DNA from: CAKOSP01 sp964372145
GTDB lineage: Bacteria; Bacillota_I; Bacilli_A; RF39; UBA660
NCBI GenBank assembly: GCA_964372145.1
Contig: CAYJPM010000001.1
Coordinates: forward strand, 10,028 to 74,027
Direction: 5' to 3'
DNA length: 64,000 nucleotides
How positions within the stretch are numbered: the first letter of the stretch is position 1; the number at the start of each line of letters is the position of its first letter. The translations under genes were made by a program, and so were the position numbers. A model generated the notes under the pieces. The model saw only the letters and a list, made by a program, of their open reading frames with translations. It did not search any database and was not told the origin of the DNA. Positions 1 through 8,040 of this stretch are shown piece by piece.

Positions 1-1529
1 TTTAAATCACTATATATTGATTCAAATTCATCAAACTCTTTTAACACATCATCAATATTCATATTACTTTTATTAAGCAAATCATTACTTAATAAATTTT
101 GAGTAAAATATATAAATAAATAATTTGAACAACAGTTATTATCTTTAAAAGATTTTTGATATATTTTAATATAAAAATCTATATAATCTTTCCTATCAAT
201 CTTTCCTTCAATTAACTCTTCAGAATAATATTTTAAATTAATATAATTATAAATATTTTGTTCTAAAGAATTAGATATGATTTTAAATATTTCTTCATTT
301 TGTTTATTATTAAATAATTCTAAATTATACTTAATCATTTCAACATAAGAATTATACAAAAGTGAATTTTGATCAATATCAAAATTTATTAAATTAGTGT
401 TGATAAATTCTTCTAATTCATTATTATCACCGTTCATAAAATCTATCGTTATAAGAAAAGAATGAATTTGCATTTTTTCTAAATTACCAAGATCTAATAA
501 TTCAGCATAATTTTTATATATAATAAGCATATTTAGTATATGCTGAGTTTTATACTTAATATCAACATATTCTTTAACAAATGGCATAACTTCGTTAGTA
601 AAACTATCCGCTATAAATTTCATGTCTTCTAAAGATTTATTTTTATCAACAGTTAAATTATTTTTTAAAAAAGAAGACTTTATCCCTATTTCAGAAAATC
701 TAATTTTATACTTACTTAAAAAATCATTTGGTAAATTATTATATTTACTTTTTATAATATCAAAATTTTTTTCACCATTCTTAATTAAAGATTCATAAAT
801 ACATTCTTGTAATAATTCATTATTACTTATATTAATAATACCCAAATCTAAAATTGTATTTAAAACTAGCTCGTTATTAATTTTTTTTAACATTTGTTTT
901 TCATGTTTAGACATAAAATGTAACGATGTTGTGTTATGATCAACTTTTAAAAATAAATCACTATTTTCTTTACCAATATATTTAACTAACTTTTTATAAA
1001 ATTCTGATTCAAAATAATCATTCTTATTTGTTTTACCTTCAAATACATAACTATAAATTAATTCATCATTAGACAAAGCAGCAAGACTCTTCGCAAACAT
1101 TCCCGATACTATATAAGATGTTTTTCTTACTGAATCTACTCCTTTAAAATCATTATATATTTTATCAGATATATAATCTGCAACTCCTTCTTCAAATCTA
1201 AATAATCTGCCTCTTCCACTATATTTATATGATACAGCGTGAGTTATTTCATGAAGAACAATTCTTTTAAAATTCTCTTCATCAATAGACTTAACCCCAT
1301 TATCAGAATTAAATATATGAGGAGATACATTAAAAAATTGAATCTCACCAGCACTTGTAAAAGAAGCATATTCTGTGTGATTATAATTTGTTTTAATAGG
1401 TATTTCATTTAAATAAATTCTTAGTTCCTCTATCTCATTAGAAGATATTATATTTTTAGATGAAATAAAATTTAAATACATATCAATGCATTCTAAAAAT
1501 ATGCCATTAATTTTATTTTCTAAATTCAT
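1..1529 (-). CDS. HEXXH metallopeptidase-like protein, 3' end cut by window edge
   Basis: An open frame runs from ATG at 1529, preceded by a GGAGGG ribosome site, to the window edge without a stop, so at least 509 codons are present and the C-terminus is missing. I translated the first ~130 codons by hand. Residues 93-97 read HEITH, followed 16-17 residues later by two Glu in the stretch FEEGVADYIS. HEXXH plus a downstream Glu in an EG-x-A setting is the zinc site of gluzincin metallopeptidases. The rest is Lys/Asn/Ile-rich and looks helical, and I do not recognise the family. No signal peptide is visible at the start, so the protein is probably cytoplasmic. The metallopeptidase call rests on the motif only; the substrate is unknown. 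Confidence 0.7.
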   Translation of the reverse strand, partial: MNLENKINGIFLECIDMYLNFISSKNIISSNEIEELRIYLNEIPIKTNYNHTEYASFTSAGEIQFFNVSPHIFNSDNGVKSIDEENFKRIVLHEITHAVSYKYSGRGRLFRFEEGVADYISDKIYNDFKGVDSVRKTSYIVSGMFAKSLAALSNDELIYSYVFEGKTNKNDYFESEFYKKLVKYIGKENSDLFLKVDHNTTSLHFMSKHEKQMLKKINNELVLNTILDLGIINISNNELLQECIYESLIKNGEKNFDIIKSKYNNLPNDFLSKYKIRFSEIGIKSSFLKNNLTVDKNKSLEDMKFIADSFTNEVMPFVKEYVDIKYKTQHILNMLIIYKNYAELLDLGNLEKMQIHSFLITIDFMNGDNNELEEFINTNLINFDIDQNSLLYNSYVEMIKYNLELFNNKQNEEIFKIISNSLEQNIYNYINLKYYSEELIEGKIDRKDYIDFYIKIYQKSFKDNNCCSNYLFIYFTQNLLSNDLLNKSNMNIDDVLKEFDEFESIYSDL

Positions 1530-1556
1530 ATTACCCTCCATATTGTTTGTATAATT

Positions 1557-1565
1557 ATTATACCA
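1557..1565 (-). promoter_or_regulatory. extended -10 promoter for the HEXXH gene
   Basis: On the minus strand TG-G-TATAAT lies about 30 bases before the GGAGGG site of the HEXXH gene. No good -35 is seen, as is common with an extended -10. Confidence 0.5.
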
Positions 1566-1575
1566 TTATTTAAAC

Positions 1576-1615
1576 AAAAAAGTTAAGATTTTTTTCTATT
1601 TTTCTTAACTTTTTT
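1576..1615 (-). terminator. intrinsic terminator after PAP2 gene (end of dcw operon)
   Basis: A 13-bp stem (AAAAAAGTTAAGA with its complement at 1603-1615) and a T-rich loop overlap the last codons of the PAP2 gene. The A/T tract gives a U-run on the minus-strand transcript. Confidence 0.7.
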
Positions 1616-2197
1616 TAATGTAATATTTTCTATTAAAATAAATAATAACACATACAACATAGATATCATAATACCAGAATATACATCACTAAAATAATGT
1701 ACACCTAGATATATTCTACTATAACCAATTAAAATTATTAAAGTAGTTAACAATATTGTATAAATTAATTTTAAACTACTTTTTAATTTAGATTTAATTA
1801 TTAAATATATTATCATTCCATAAAATGCTGCACTAACCATAGAGTGTCCACTTGGAAATGAAAAACTTTCTTCTAAGACAACCATATCTGAAGGTCTTTC
1901 TCTTTCAAATATAAGTTTCAATCCAGTATTCGTTAAATATATAAATATTAATGTAAAAATTACATAATATTTATTTTTATTTCTAACAAAAATAAGTAAA
2001 AACAGCGATAGTAAAATTAAAAATGTAGCAGAACCGAAGAATGTAATTATTTTCATTATATCAACACCCAAATCAGTTCTTATATTAGATATATACTCTA
2101 TTACAAACATATCTATTTTTAATAATTTATCACTAAATAGAATTAAAATTATTCCAACAAATATTATTCCTAATATATAAAATTTTAATCTCTTCAT
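1583..2197 (-). CDS. PAP2-family membrane phosphatase
   Basis: A 204-aa integral membrane protein with about five or six hydrophobic segments. It carries the three acid-phosphatase signature motifs of the PAP2 superfamily in order: K-x6-RP (KLIFERERP), PSGHS, and SR-x5-H-x3-D (SRIYLGVHYFSD). The two His and the Arg of these motifs form the active site in characterised members, which dephosphorylate lipid pyrophosphates such as undecaprenyl pyrophosphate, or phosphatidyl phosphates. It starts one base after the upstream PBP gene stops, with only a weak ribosome site inside the PBP end, so it is probably translationally coupled. Its place at the end of a peptidoglycan operon makes carrier-lipid recycling likely; that substrate is inference. 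Confidence 0.9.
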   Translation of the reverse strand: MKRLKFYILGIIFVGIILILFSDKLLKIDMFVIEYISNIRTDLGVDIMKIITFFGSATFLILLSLFLLIFVRNKNKYYVIFTLIFIYLTNTGLKLIFERERPSDMVVLEESFSFPSGHSMVSAAFYGMIIYLIIKSKLKSSLKLIYTILLTTLIILIGYSRIYLGVHYFSDVYSGIMISMLYVLLFILIENITLKKVKKNRKKS

Positions 2198-2198
2198 A

Positions 2199-4283
2199 TT
2201 ATTCTAGAACCACTTCTAATATAGTATCACTATTAACTATAGTATCTATTGGTATAGTTTGACTTATAACATAACCAGATCCTTTTATATTACATTTTAT
2301 ATCCATTAAATTACATATTGTATTAACATCATTTAAACTATAATTAGTTAAATCTACCATCTTAATATTTGAAGAATTTGTTTTTAAAAATAACTTATCA
2401 TCTTTAAATAATATCGTGTTTTTAAGAGGATATTGATTAGTAATATAATTACCATCACCTATAATAATAGGATTAATATTAAGAGGTTCTAATTTATTTA
2501 AAGTTTCACTTAATTTAGTACTAATATAATTATCTAAAACTACTTTATCATTAATTTTATGATTAATTTCTTCATCAGTTATTTTGGCAAAAGAAGCAAT
2601 TTCTTCAATCGCAGTAGTAGTTATATCAGATAACGTTGTAGTTGTTCCAGTATATTTAGAAACAGCCATATACATTATATATTTAGGATCATCCTGAGGA
2701 AATATTGACATAAAACTTCTTATAACGTTTGAATCACCAGTTAAATATCCACCACTTGGATCTGCAATTTGAGCTGTTCCTGTTTTACCAATAATAGTTA
2801 CATTTTCAGGTTGCCATAATGCACTAACTCCATTATATACAGCATCATACATTAAATTATTCATATAATCAGTTGTAGACTTACTAAATACTTTTTCTAC
2901 TTCTTCTCTTCCACCTTGATAAGTAACTTCACCATTCTCATCAACAATTTTATCAACTATATAAGGTTTTAACATAGTTCCATCATTAGTCATAGTAGTA
3001 TACGCTTGTAATAATTGTATTGGAGTTGTAGTCATACCTTGTCCAAAAGCTGCATTAGCTATTTCAGTATTATAGTAAAAATCTATATCCCCATAAACTT
3101 CACCAGATAATTCTATATCAGTTTTACTTCCAAAACCTAGAGAATCATAATAATGATTTAATCTTTCAACACCTAATTCTAAAGCAATAATAGAAGTTGC
3201 TACATTAGAAGAATAAGCATACCCTTTATCAAAAGTAATATCACCCCATCCAATCTTATTAAAATCACTTATTGTAGCATCATCTATTTCTATATTACCA
3301 GATGTAAATATTTCTTGACCATCATATATACTTTCTTCTATTGCAGATGCAAATGAAAAAGTTTTCATAGTAGAACCAGGTTCATACTGATAACTAACTA
3401 AAGGATTTAAATAACTGGTAATAGTATTTAAATTATTAGGATTAAATGTTGGACTAGTAGAACTAGCAACTATCGCACCAGTTTCTGCATCCATTACAGT
3501 AAATATTGCCCATTCATGTTCATTTTCTTTAGATAATTTGTTAATAGCATTTTCAGTAATTAATTGTATATTACTATCTATCGTTAAATAAATATCATCA
3601 CCACTAACCGCAGGTGTAGTATATTCAGGAACATTTGCTATTTTATATCCATATGCATCTTTTTGATAAGTAGTTTCACCATTAATACCACTTAAAATAT
3701 CATCATAATATCCTTCAATTCCAAGTTCTCCAATTATTTCTCCATCAGTACTAGGTTTAGCATAACCTACTATATAAGATGCAAATGTACCAGATTGATA
3801 ATATCTACTTACTGATTCTATAAAACCTATACCCGGTAAATCAAGAGCATCTATTTTACTTTTAGTAAGTTCAGTAATATTATGATCAAGTTCAACTTGA
3901 TATTTATCTTTATTAAGACTTTCTAATATTACAGATTCTTCTATTCCGAGTATAATAGACAATGCATTAGCAGTTCCTGCTTTATCTATTACATGTCTTG
4001 GATCATCTTCATCCTCAGTTCTTTCTTCTTCTAAAAAAGCTATAACTGTATATGAATTAACTGTCTCAGCTAATATTTCACCATTTTGATCATATATTAC
4101 ACCACGATCAGCATAAAGCGTTTTTTCGACAGTATTTCTAGAATTAGCAAAAGCCTCTATATTCATACCGTCTACTACTGTTGCTATATTAACGTAACTT
4201 AGTTTAATAATTGCTACAACTAAAAAAAGAGCAACAGCTATAAATATAAATTTACTATTATGTATTGTTACTCTTCTATTCAC
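2199..4283 (-). CDS. class B penicillin-binding protein with PASTA tail (FtsI/PbpB/SpoVD type)
   Basis: A 694-aa septal transpeptidase cross-linking peptidoglycan at the division site. A membrane anchor lies at about 12-32, the dimerisation/pedestal domain follows to about 220, and the transpeptidase domain spans about 255-580. The active-site triad motifs are complete: STMK (Ser304), SSN (358-360) and KTGT (500-503). The C-terminal ~115 residues resemble two PASTA modules, as in Bacillus PBP2B and SpoVD. Translation starts at GTG (4283) behind AAGGAG inside the ftsL end, so it is coupled to ftsL. Order mraZ-rsmH-ftsL-pbp is the standard dcw head. Whether it is vegetative (FtsI/PBP2B) or SpoVD-like cannot be told from sequence alone. 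Confidence 0.95.
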   Translation of the reverse strand: MNRRVTIHNSKFIFIAVALFLVVAIIKLSYVNIATVVDGMNIEAFANSRNTVEKTLYADRGVIYDQNGEILAETVNSYTVIAFLEEERTEDEDDPRHVIDKAGTANALSIILGIEESVILESLNKDKYQVELDHNITELTKSKIDALDLPGIGFIESVSRYYQSGTFASYIVGYAKPSTDGEIIGELGIEGYYDDILSGINGETTYQKDAYGYKIANVPEYTTPAVSGDDIYLTIDSNIQLITENAINKLSKENEHEWAIFTVMDAETGAIVASSTSPTFNPNNLNTITSYLNPLVSYQYEPGSTMKTFSFASAIEESIYDGQEIFTSGNIEIDDATISDFNKIGWGDITFDKGYAYSSNVATSIIALELGVERLNHYYDSLGFGSKTDIELSGEVYGDIDFYYNTEIANAAFGQGMTTTPIQLLQAYTTMTNDGTMLKPYIVDKIVDENGEVTYQGGREEVEKVFSKSTTDYMNNLMYDAVYNGVSALWQPENVTIIGKTGTAQIADPSGGYLTGDSNVIRSFMSIFPQDDPKYIMYMAVSKYTGTTTTLSDITTTAIEEIASFAKITDEEINHKINDKVVLDNYISTKLSETLNKLEPLNINPIIIGDGNYITNQYPLKNTILFKDDKLFLKTNSSNIKMVDLTNYSLNDVNTICNLMDIKCNIKGSGYVISQTIPIDTIVNSDTILEVVLE

Positions 4284-4284
4284 A

Positions 4285-4584
4285 TTATTCTCCTTCGATT
4301 ACTTTAATATTCCCATTTACATAAGACAACCCATATTCATCTGCTATCGATTGAATATTTTGTAAACTAGCAAGTTCATTAAGTTGCATTGATAAACTTT
4401 CATTTAAACTAAGTTGAACATCAATTTTACTTTCTAAATCTTCAACCTTAATATTAGTTTCAGATAATAGAGCATTTGTAAAAACATCAATTACAGGTAT
4501 AGCAACCACTAACAAAGCTAAAAGAACATACATAAACTTTTCTCCTTTTAACATTTTATATCTTTTTGTTTTTACTTTTTTCAT
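4285..4584 (-). CDS. ftsL: cell-division protein FtsL-like
   Basis: A 99-aa protein with a basic cytoplasmic start, one transmembrane helix (about 17-38) and a short extracellular coiled-coil region ending near residue 85. This is the bitopic architecture of FtsL, which joins DivIB/DivIC (FtsQ/FtsB) to recruit and activate the septal transpeptidase. FtsL is poorly conserved, so the call relies on size, topology and position: it begins 3 bases after rsmH stops and ends 2 bases before the PBP start codon. The ribosome site is AAAGGA. Confidence 0.8.
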   Translation of the reverse strand: MKKVKTKRYKMLKGEKFMYVLLALLVVAIPVIDVFTNALLSETNIKVEDLESKIDVQLSLNESLSMQLNELASLQNIQSIADEYGLSYVNGNIKVIEGE

Positions 4585-4586
4585 AA

Positions 4587-5498
4587 TTATATCCTTTCGA
4601 TAACTCTAAGTTTAGCACTATTACTTCTACTATTTTCCTCTAATTCAATTTGGGAAGGTAAAAGAGGATTTTTATTAACTAACTTAATAAGCGGTTTATA
4701 CTCATCAGGTATAACAGGTAACCCTCTAACCATACTATTTATTTCACTATATTTTCTAAATATAGTCTTAACAACTCTATCTTCAAGTGAATGAAATGAT
4801 ATTACACATATTCTTCCACCAGGTTTAAGAATACTAATTGCATCAGGAAGTACACTTTCTAATACTTTTAATTCTTCATTAACTTCTATTCTTATAGCTT
4901 GAAATATTTTTCTTTCAGGATGATTCTTATAAAAATAATTAGCACCAGTAGCACTTTTAATTACTTCTACTAACTCCATTGTTGTATTAATATTTTCTTT
5001 ATTACTTAATATTTTTTTAGCAATAACTCTAGATAACTTTTCTTCACCATATCTAAAAAATACTTCAACTAATTTTTCTTCACTATAATTCACGATAATA
5101 TCTTTAGCGCTCATACCTTCATTAGACATTCTCATATCAAGTGGTCCATCATTCATAAATGAAAAACCTCTTTCAGGATTATCTATCTGAGGTGATGAAA
5201 AACCTAAATCAAAGATTATTCCATCTACTAAATCTATATTTTCTTCATGAAGCTTTTCTTTCATTACTTCAAAATTACTTTTGATAATTTTAAAATTATT
5301 ACTTATTTTTGATAACTTATCAGTTGAATATTTAATAGCTTCTTCATCTTGATCAAAACAATATAAATAACCATCTTCTAACTTAGATAAAACTTCACTA
5401 CTATGCCCAGCATACCCTACAGTAGCATCAACATATATTCCATCTTTCTTAATATTTAAATTATCAATAACTTCATTTTTTAAAACACTATAATGCAT
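4587..5498 (-). CDS. rsmH: 16S rRNA (cytosine(1402)-N(4))-methyltransferase RsmH
   Basis: A 303-aa SAM-dependent enzyme (formerly MraW) that N4-methylates C1402 in the ribosomal P site. The family start MHYSVLKNEVIDNL is followed by the SAM-binding DATVGYAGHS loop, a GIIFDLGFSSPQID motif and a conserved C-terminal SFHSLEDRVVK block. The longest open frame begins 54 bases earlier, but the ATG at 5498 is chosen: it has GAGGTGG just upstream and the product aligns with the family from its first residue. This start overlaps the mraZ stop by 11 bases. Second gene of the dcw operon. Confidence 0.95.
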   Translation of the reverse strand: MHYSVLKNEVIDNLNIKKDGIYVDATVGYAGHSSEVLSKLEDGYLYCFDQDEEAIKYSTDKLSKISNNFKIIKSNFEVMKEKLHEENIDLVDGIIFDLGFSSPQIDNPERGFSFMNDGPLDMRMSNEGMSAKDIIVNYSEEKLVEVFFRYGEEKLSRVIAKKILSNKENINTTMELVEVIKSATGANYFYKNHPERKIFQAIRIEVNEELKVLESVLPDAISILKPGGRICVISFHSLEDRVVKTIFRKYSEINSMVRGLPVIPDEYKPLIKLVNKNPLLPSQIELEENSRSNSAKLRVIERI

Positions 5499-5925
5499 CT
5501 TCCACCTCAAATAAATGTTCAGCGATATCTTCCATAGCGTCCGCATTATCATTCATAAAATTTTCATAACTATCTTTAGCCCATATTTCTAATCTTTCAC
5601 CAACACCTATTATTACACATGCCTTTTCTAAAGAAGCATAAGTAGCTTGAGTATCAGTTAAAACTATACGGCCAGATTTATCAAAACTACAGTCATTAGC
5701 ACCCGCAAAAAAAGTTCTTGTAAATGTTCTTGCATCTTTTTTTGTAAAAGGAAGAGTATTTATTTTACTTGTTAATTTATTCCATTCATCTAATGAATAT
5801 ACATATAAACATTTTTCTAAACCTTTAGTAACAATAAAATCATTACCTAGTTTATCACGATATTTAGCTGGAATAATAAGTCTTTTCTTTTCATCGATAT
5901 TATGATGAAACTCTCCAATGAACAT
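5488..5925 (-). CDS. mraZ: division/cell wall cluster transcriptional repressor MraZ
   Basis: A 145-aa protein with the two AbrB-like half-domains of MraZ, beginning MFIGEFHHNIDEKKRLIIPAK. In other bacteria MraZ forms a ring and binds spaced repeats in its own promoter to control the dcw operon. Here three GTGG boxes at exact 10-base spacing (5934-5957) lie directly before the start codon, so autoregulation is likely. The last box supplies the GGGGAG ribosome site. First gene of the cluster, overlapping rsmH by 11 bases. Confidence 0.95.
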   Translation of the reverse strand: MFIGEFHHNIDEKKRLIIPAKYRDKLGNDFIVTKGLEKCLYVYSLDEWNKLTSKINTLPFTKKDARTFTRTFFAGANDCSFDKSGRIVLTDTQATYASLEKACVIIGVGERLEIWAKDSYENFMNDNADAMEDIAEHLFEVEDAL

Positions 5926-5933
5926 TTAACTCC

Positions 5934-5957
5934 CCACTTTCCCCCACGGAATACCAC
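5934..5957 (-). promoter_or_regulatory. MraZ boxes upstream of mraZ
   Basis: On the minus strand GTGG occurs at 5954-5957, 5944-5947 and 5934-5937, each 10 bases apart, two of them within GTGGGG. Spaced G-rich repeats are the known MraZ operator type. The box nearest the gene overlaps the ribosome-binding site, so MraZ bound there would also cover the translation start. Confidence 0.7.
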
Positions 5958-5983
5958 TGTATGATATTATTCTAATATAAAAC

Positions 5984-6013
5984 AAAAAAAAAGTAAATAT
6001 AATATATTTACTT
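5984..6013 (-). terminator. intrinsic terminator after rpmF
   Basis: A perfect 10-bp stem (AAGTAAATAT and ATATTTACTT around AAT, 5991-6013) is followed on the minus strand by a run of seven T. Confidence 0.75.
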
Positions 6014-6056
6014 TTCTTAATTAATAATAATACTTTACACTACTTTACAATAAAAA

Positions 6057-6248
6057 TTAATTAGTAGTTTCTTCAGTTACTTTAATAACTTCTTTACCAT
6101 TGTAATTACCACACTTAGTACATGCTCTGTGAGGTCTTAAATTAGCACCACATTTGCTGCATGTAGTTATAGCACCTGCTTCTTTTTTTAAATGTGTTCT
6201 TCTCATTGCTTTTTTAGTTTTACTTGTTCTTCTAAATGGAACTGCCAT
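6057..6248 (-). CDS. rpmF: 50S ribosomal protein L32
   Basis: A 63-aa basic protein of the large ribosomal subunit. The start MAVPFRRTSKTKKAMRRTH is the L32 signature. Two CxxC pairs (CSKC and CTKC) around residues 34-48 form the zinc ribbon of the Cys-containing L32 type; the zinc-free C-minus paralogue is not seen here. It follows the DUF177 gene after 2 bases, with AAAGGTGGTG as ribosome site, and ends in a good terminator. Confidence 0.97.
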   Translation of the reverse strand: MAVPFRRTSKTKKAMRRTHLKKEAGAITTCSKCGANLRPHRACTKCGNYNGKEVIKVTEETTN

Positions 6249-6250
6249 TT

Positions 6251-6706
6251 TTATTCACCACCTTTAAATAGTTCTTGAAGTTTCTCTAGCCTAGGATCAA
6301 TACTCTTTTCATCTAAAGAATCCTCAGTTAATATTTTCCATCCATTACCTTCTTTTTCTTCTAATTTTTTATTAGATACACGAATGGGTACTTCCAGTAC
6401 AATATTTTCCCACAAAATCTCATTAATATCAAGTATATTTTCATAATTTTCTAAAATTTCTTCAATATTTACATTAATTTCATATAATACATCACTTAAA
6501 TCAACTGCATCTTCAAGAATTAACTCAGCAATTAATTTACCAGTAATCTTAATTTCATCAGTAATTTCATAATATATTTTTCCATCAAAATGAATATTGT
6601 TAATTTTTTTAATACCCACTTTTGCATAATCAACTTCATCAAATACAAAATTATCATTAATATTTATTTCTCTTTTAACATTTAATTCAGTTATATTTAT
6701 TTTCAT
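6251..6706 (-). CDS. DUF177 (YceD-type) protein, rpmF partner
   Basis: A 151-aa acidic protein. DUF177/YceD proteins are found directly upstream of rpmF across bacteria and are linked to 23S rRNA processing or accumulation. Consistent features are the predicted beta-rich N-terminal half (MKINITELNVKREININDNF) and a middle block with DLSDVLYEINVNIEEILE where the family has a conserved acidic patch. A C-terminal DPRLEKLQELFKGGE tail is typical. Ribosome site TAGGAG. The call depends partly on the neighbour. Confidence 0.85.
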   Translation of the reverse strand: MKINITELNVKREININDNFVFDEVDYAKVGIKKINNIHFDGKIYYEITDEIKITGKLIAELILEDAVDLSDVLYEINVNIEEILENYENILDINEILWENIVLEVPIRVSNKKLEEKEGNGWKILTEDSLDEKSIDPRLEKLQELFKGGE

Positions 6707-6724
6707 AATAAACTCCTAACTAAT

Positions 6725-6753
6725 AAAAATATAACACATTTTGTTATATTTTT
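6725..6753 (-). terminator. terminator of the glycine-rich gene cluster
   Basis: An 11-bp perfect stem AAAAATATAAC / GTTATATTTTT with a 7-base loop lies just after the last glycine-rich gene (stop at 6763) and before the divergent function of DUF177/rpmF on the same strand. Confidence 0.75.
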
Positions 6754-6762
6754 AAAGTATTT

Positions 6763-8004
6763 CTATAAAGGACCTGTTATTCTAGCATAACCATTTCCGA
6801 TATGACCTGTACCTAATCCATATAATTCACCACTTGGATTTGGCATCTGCACTTGTTCACCTTTAACATTTGTTCTAACAAAACCATTTCCATCAATCAT
6901 TGTAGTATTAAAAAATATATAATCACTATAATGATATGAACAAGAAACATCAGATGTAGTATAAAGACATCCAGTTTTAGGTGATGAATCAACATCGGAT
7001 ATAACAGAAACACCACCAAGATGTCCTGATATATAAGATGATCCACCTCCACCTCCACCACTACTAGTAGGTGTTACATGAGTACCGCCTCCGCCGCCAT
7101 AATAGCCGCCTCCGCCTCCACCACAAATAGCAATTGCCGCTGAGCCTCCTACACCAAATGTACCACTAGTAACAGTAGTTGAATGCGTTCCACCAACACC
7201 AAAAGATCCACCAGAAGTAACAGTTGCATTATATCCATATAAACTAGCCTTAGACAAACCATCATTCATTCCACCAGCAGAACCTCTGTTAGAAATACCT
7301 CCTCCTCCTCCGCCCCCGGCGACCATTATTCTTGAATTTAACGAATTAATTTCTAATCTAACATCAGTAGCTCCACCTCCGCCTGATGATCTTTGATCAC
7401 TAGATGAACCTTTACCTCCACCATTATAAGCACCAACTGGAACCCAACCTCCATTAGTATTATTTCCATCAATTCCTTTACCACCAACATATATATATAT
7501 AACACTATCTGCAGTTAATTCCACTGTACCGATAGTATAAGCACCATATCCCCCATATCCTAAGTATGAAAGAGCTAAAGTATTACCACCTTGAGCACCC
7601 CATAATTCTATTTTATATTTACCGTCTGCAGGAACAATAAATTCCTGATAACTTCCGGTATAACTAAAAACAACTTCATCAGGTTCTTTTATATCAAAAT
7701 ATACATAACATTTATCAGAACCACTAGTATCTAAATTCATTAGTCTATTATCATTATCCCAAGTTAAAACAGATTCATTTATACAATAACTTTTTTCTGA
7801 ATTATAAATATAAGATTTATCAGGAAAAGTAGAAATATCACTTTCTAAATAATTATCACCTGATACTTGAAGCATAATAGAAAATACAGATTCATCTATC
7901 TCTTCGTTTGTAGTTTTATTTATATTTTGCACATAACTAAAATATACTAAAAACATAGCGCCTATTAAAAAAACAAAACTAAATATATATATGCATCTTT
8001 TCAT
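6763..8004 (-). CDS. secreted/anchored glycine-rich protein (ALK-type Gly-rich head), paralogue 1
   Basis: A 413-aa protein with an N-terminal hydrophobic segment (about 4-21), a short stalk with one two-Cys module (SYCINESVLTWDN to DKCYVYFD), then a glycine-rich domain. The domain opens with SYTGSYQEFIVPADGKYKIE and LWGAQGG, continues through YIYVGGKG, GGGGATDVRL and RIMVAGGGG, and ends in a Gly/Tyr-rich block and the shared tail FVRTNVKGEQVQMPNPSG...GNGYARITGPL. This pattern matches the Gly_rich domain of the ALK/LTK receptors, also found in many gut bacteria. A GTG start 15 bases upstream is possible, but ATG 8004 has AAAGG at proper distance and matches the paralogue next door. Last gene of a three-gene unit (10994-6763). 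Function unknown, probably surface binding. Confidence 0.85.
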   Translation of the reverse strand: MKRCIYIFSFVFLIGAMFLVYFSYVQNINKTTNEEIDESVFSIMLQVSGDNYLESDISTFPDKSYIYNSEKSYCINESVLTWDNDNRLMNLDTSGSDKCYVYFDIKEPDEVVFSYTGSYQEFIVPADGKYKIELWGAQGGNTLALSYLGYGGYGAYTIGTVELTADSVIYIYVGGKGIDGNNTNGGWVPVGAYNGGGKGSSSDQRSSGGGGATDVRLEINSLNSRIMVAGGGGGGGISNRGSAGGMNDGLSKASLYGYNATVTSGGSFGVGGTHSTTVTSGTFGVGGSAAIAICGGGGGGYYGGGGGTHVTPTSSGGGGGGSSYISGHLGGVSVISDVDSSPKTGCLYTTSDVSCSYHYSDYIFFNTTMIDGNGFVRTNVKGEQVQMPNPSGELYGLGTGHIGNGYARITGPL

Positions 8005-8040
8005 TCTTAAACCTTTCACTAGTTATAAATATAATAAATT

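Noticed and set aside
7020..7330. Patches of GC-rich sequence in an AT-rich window, considered as foreign DNA
   Set aside because: They are runs of glycine codons (GGN) in the glycine-rich heads and follow the protein sequence.
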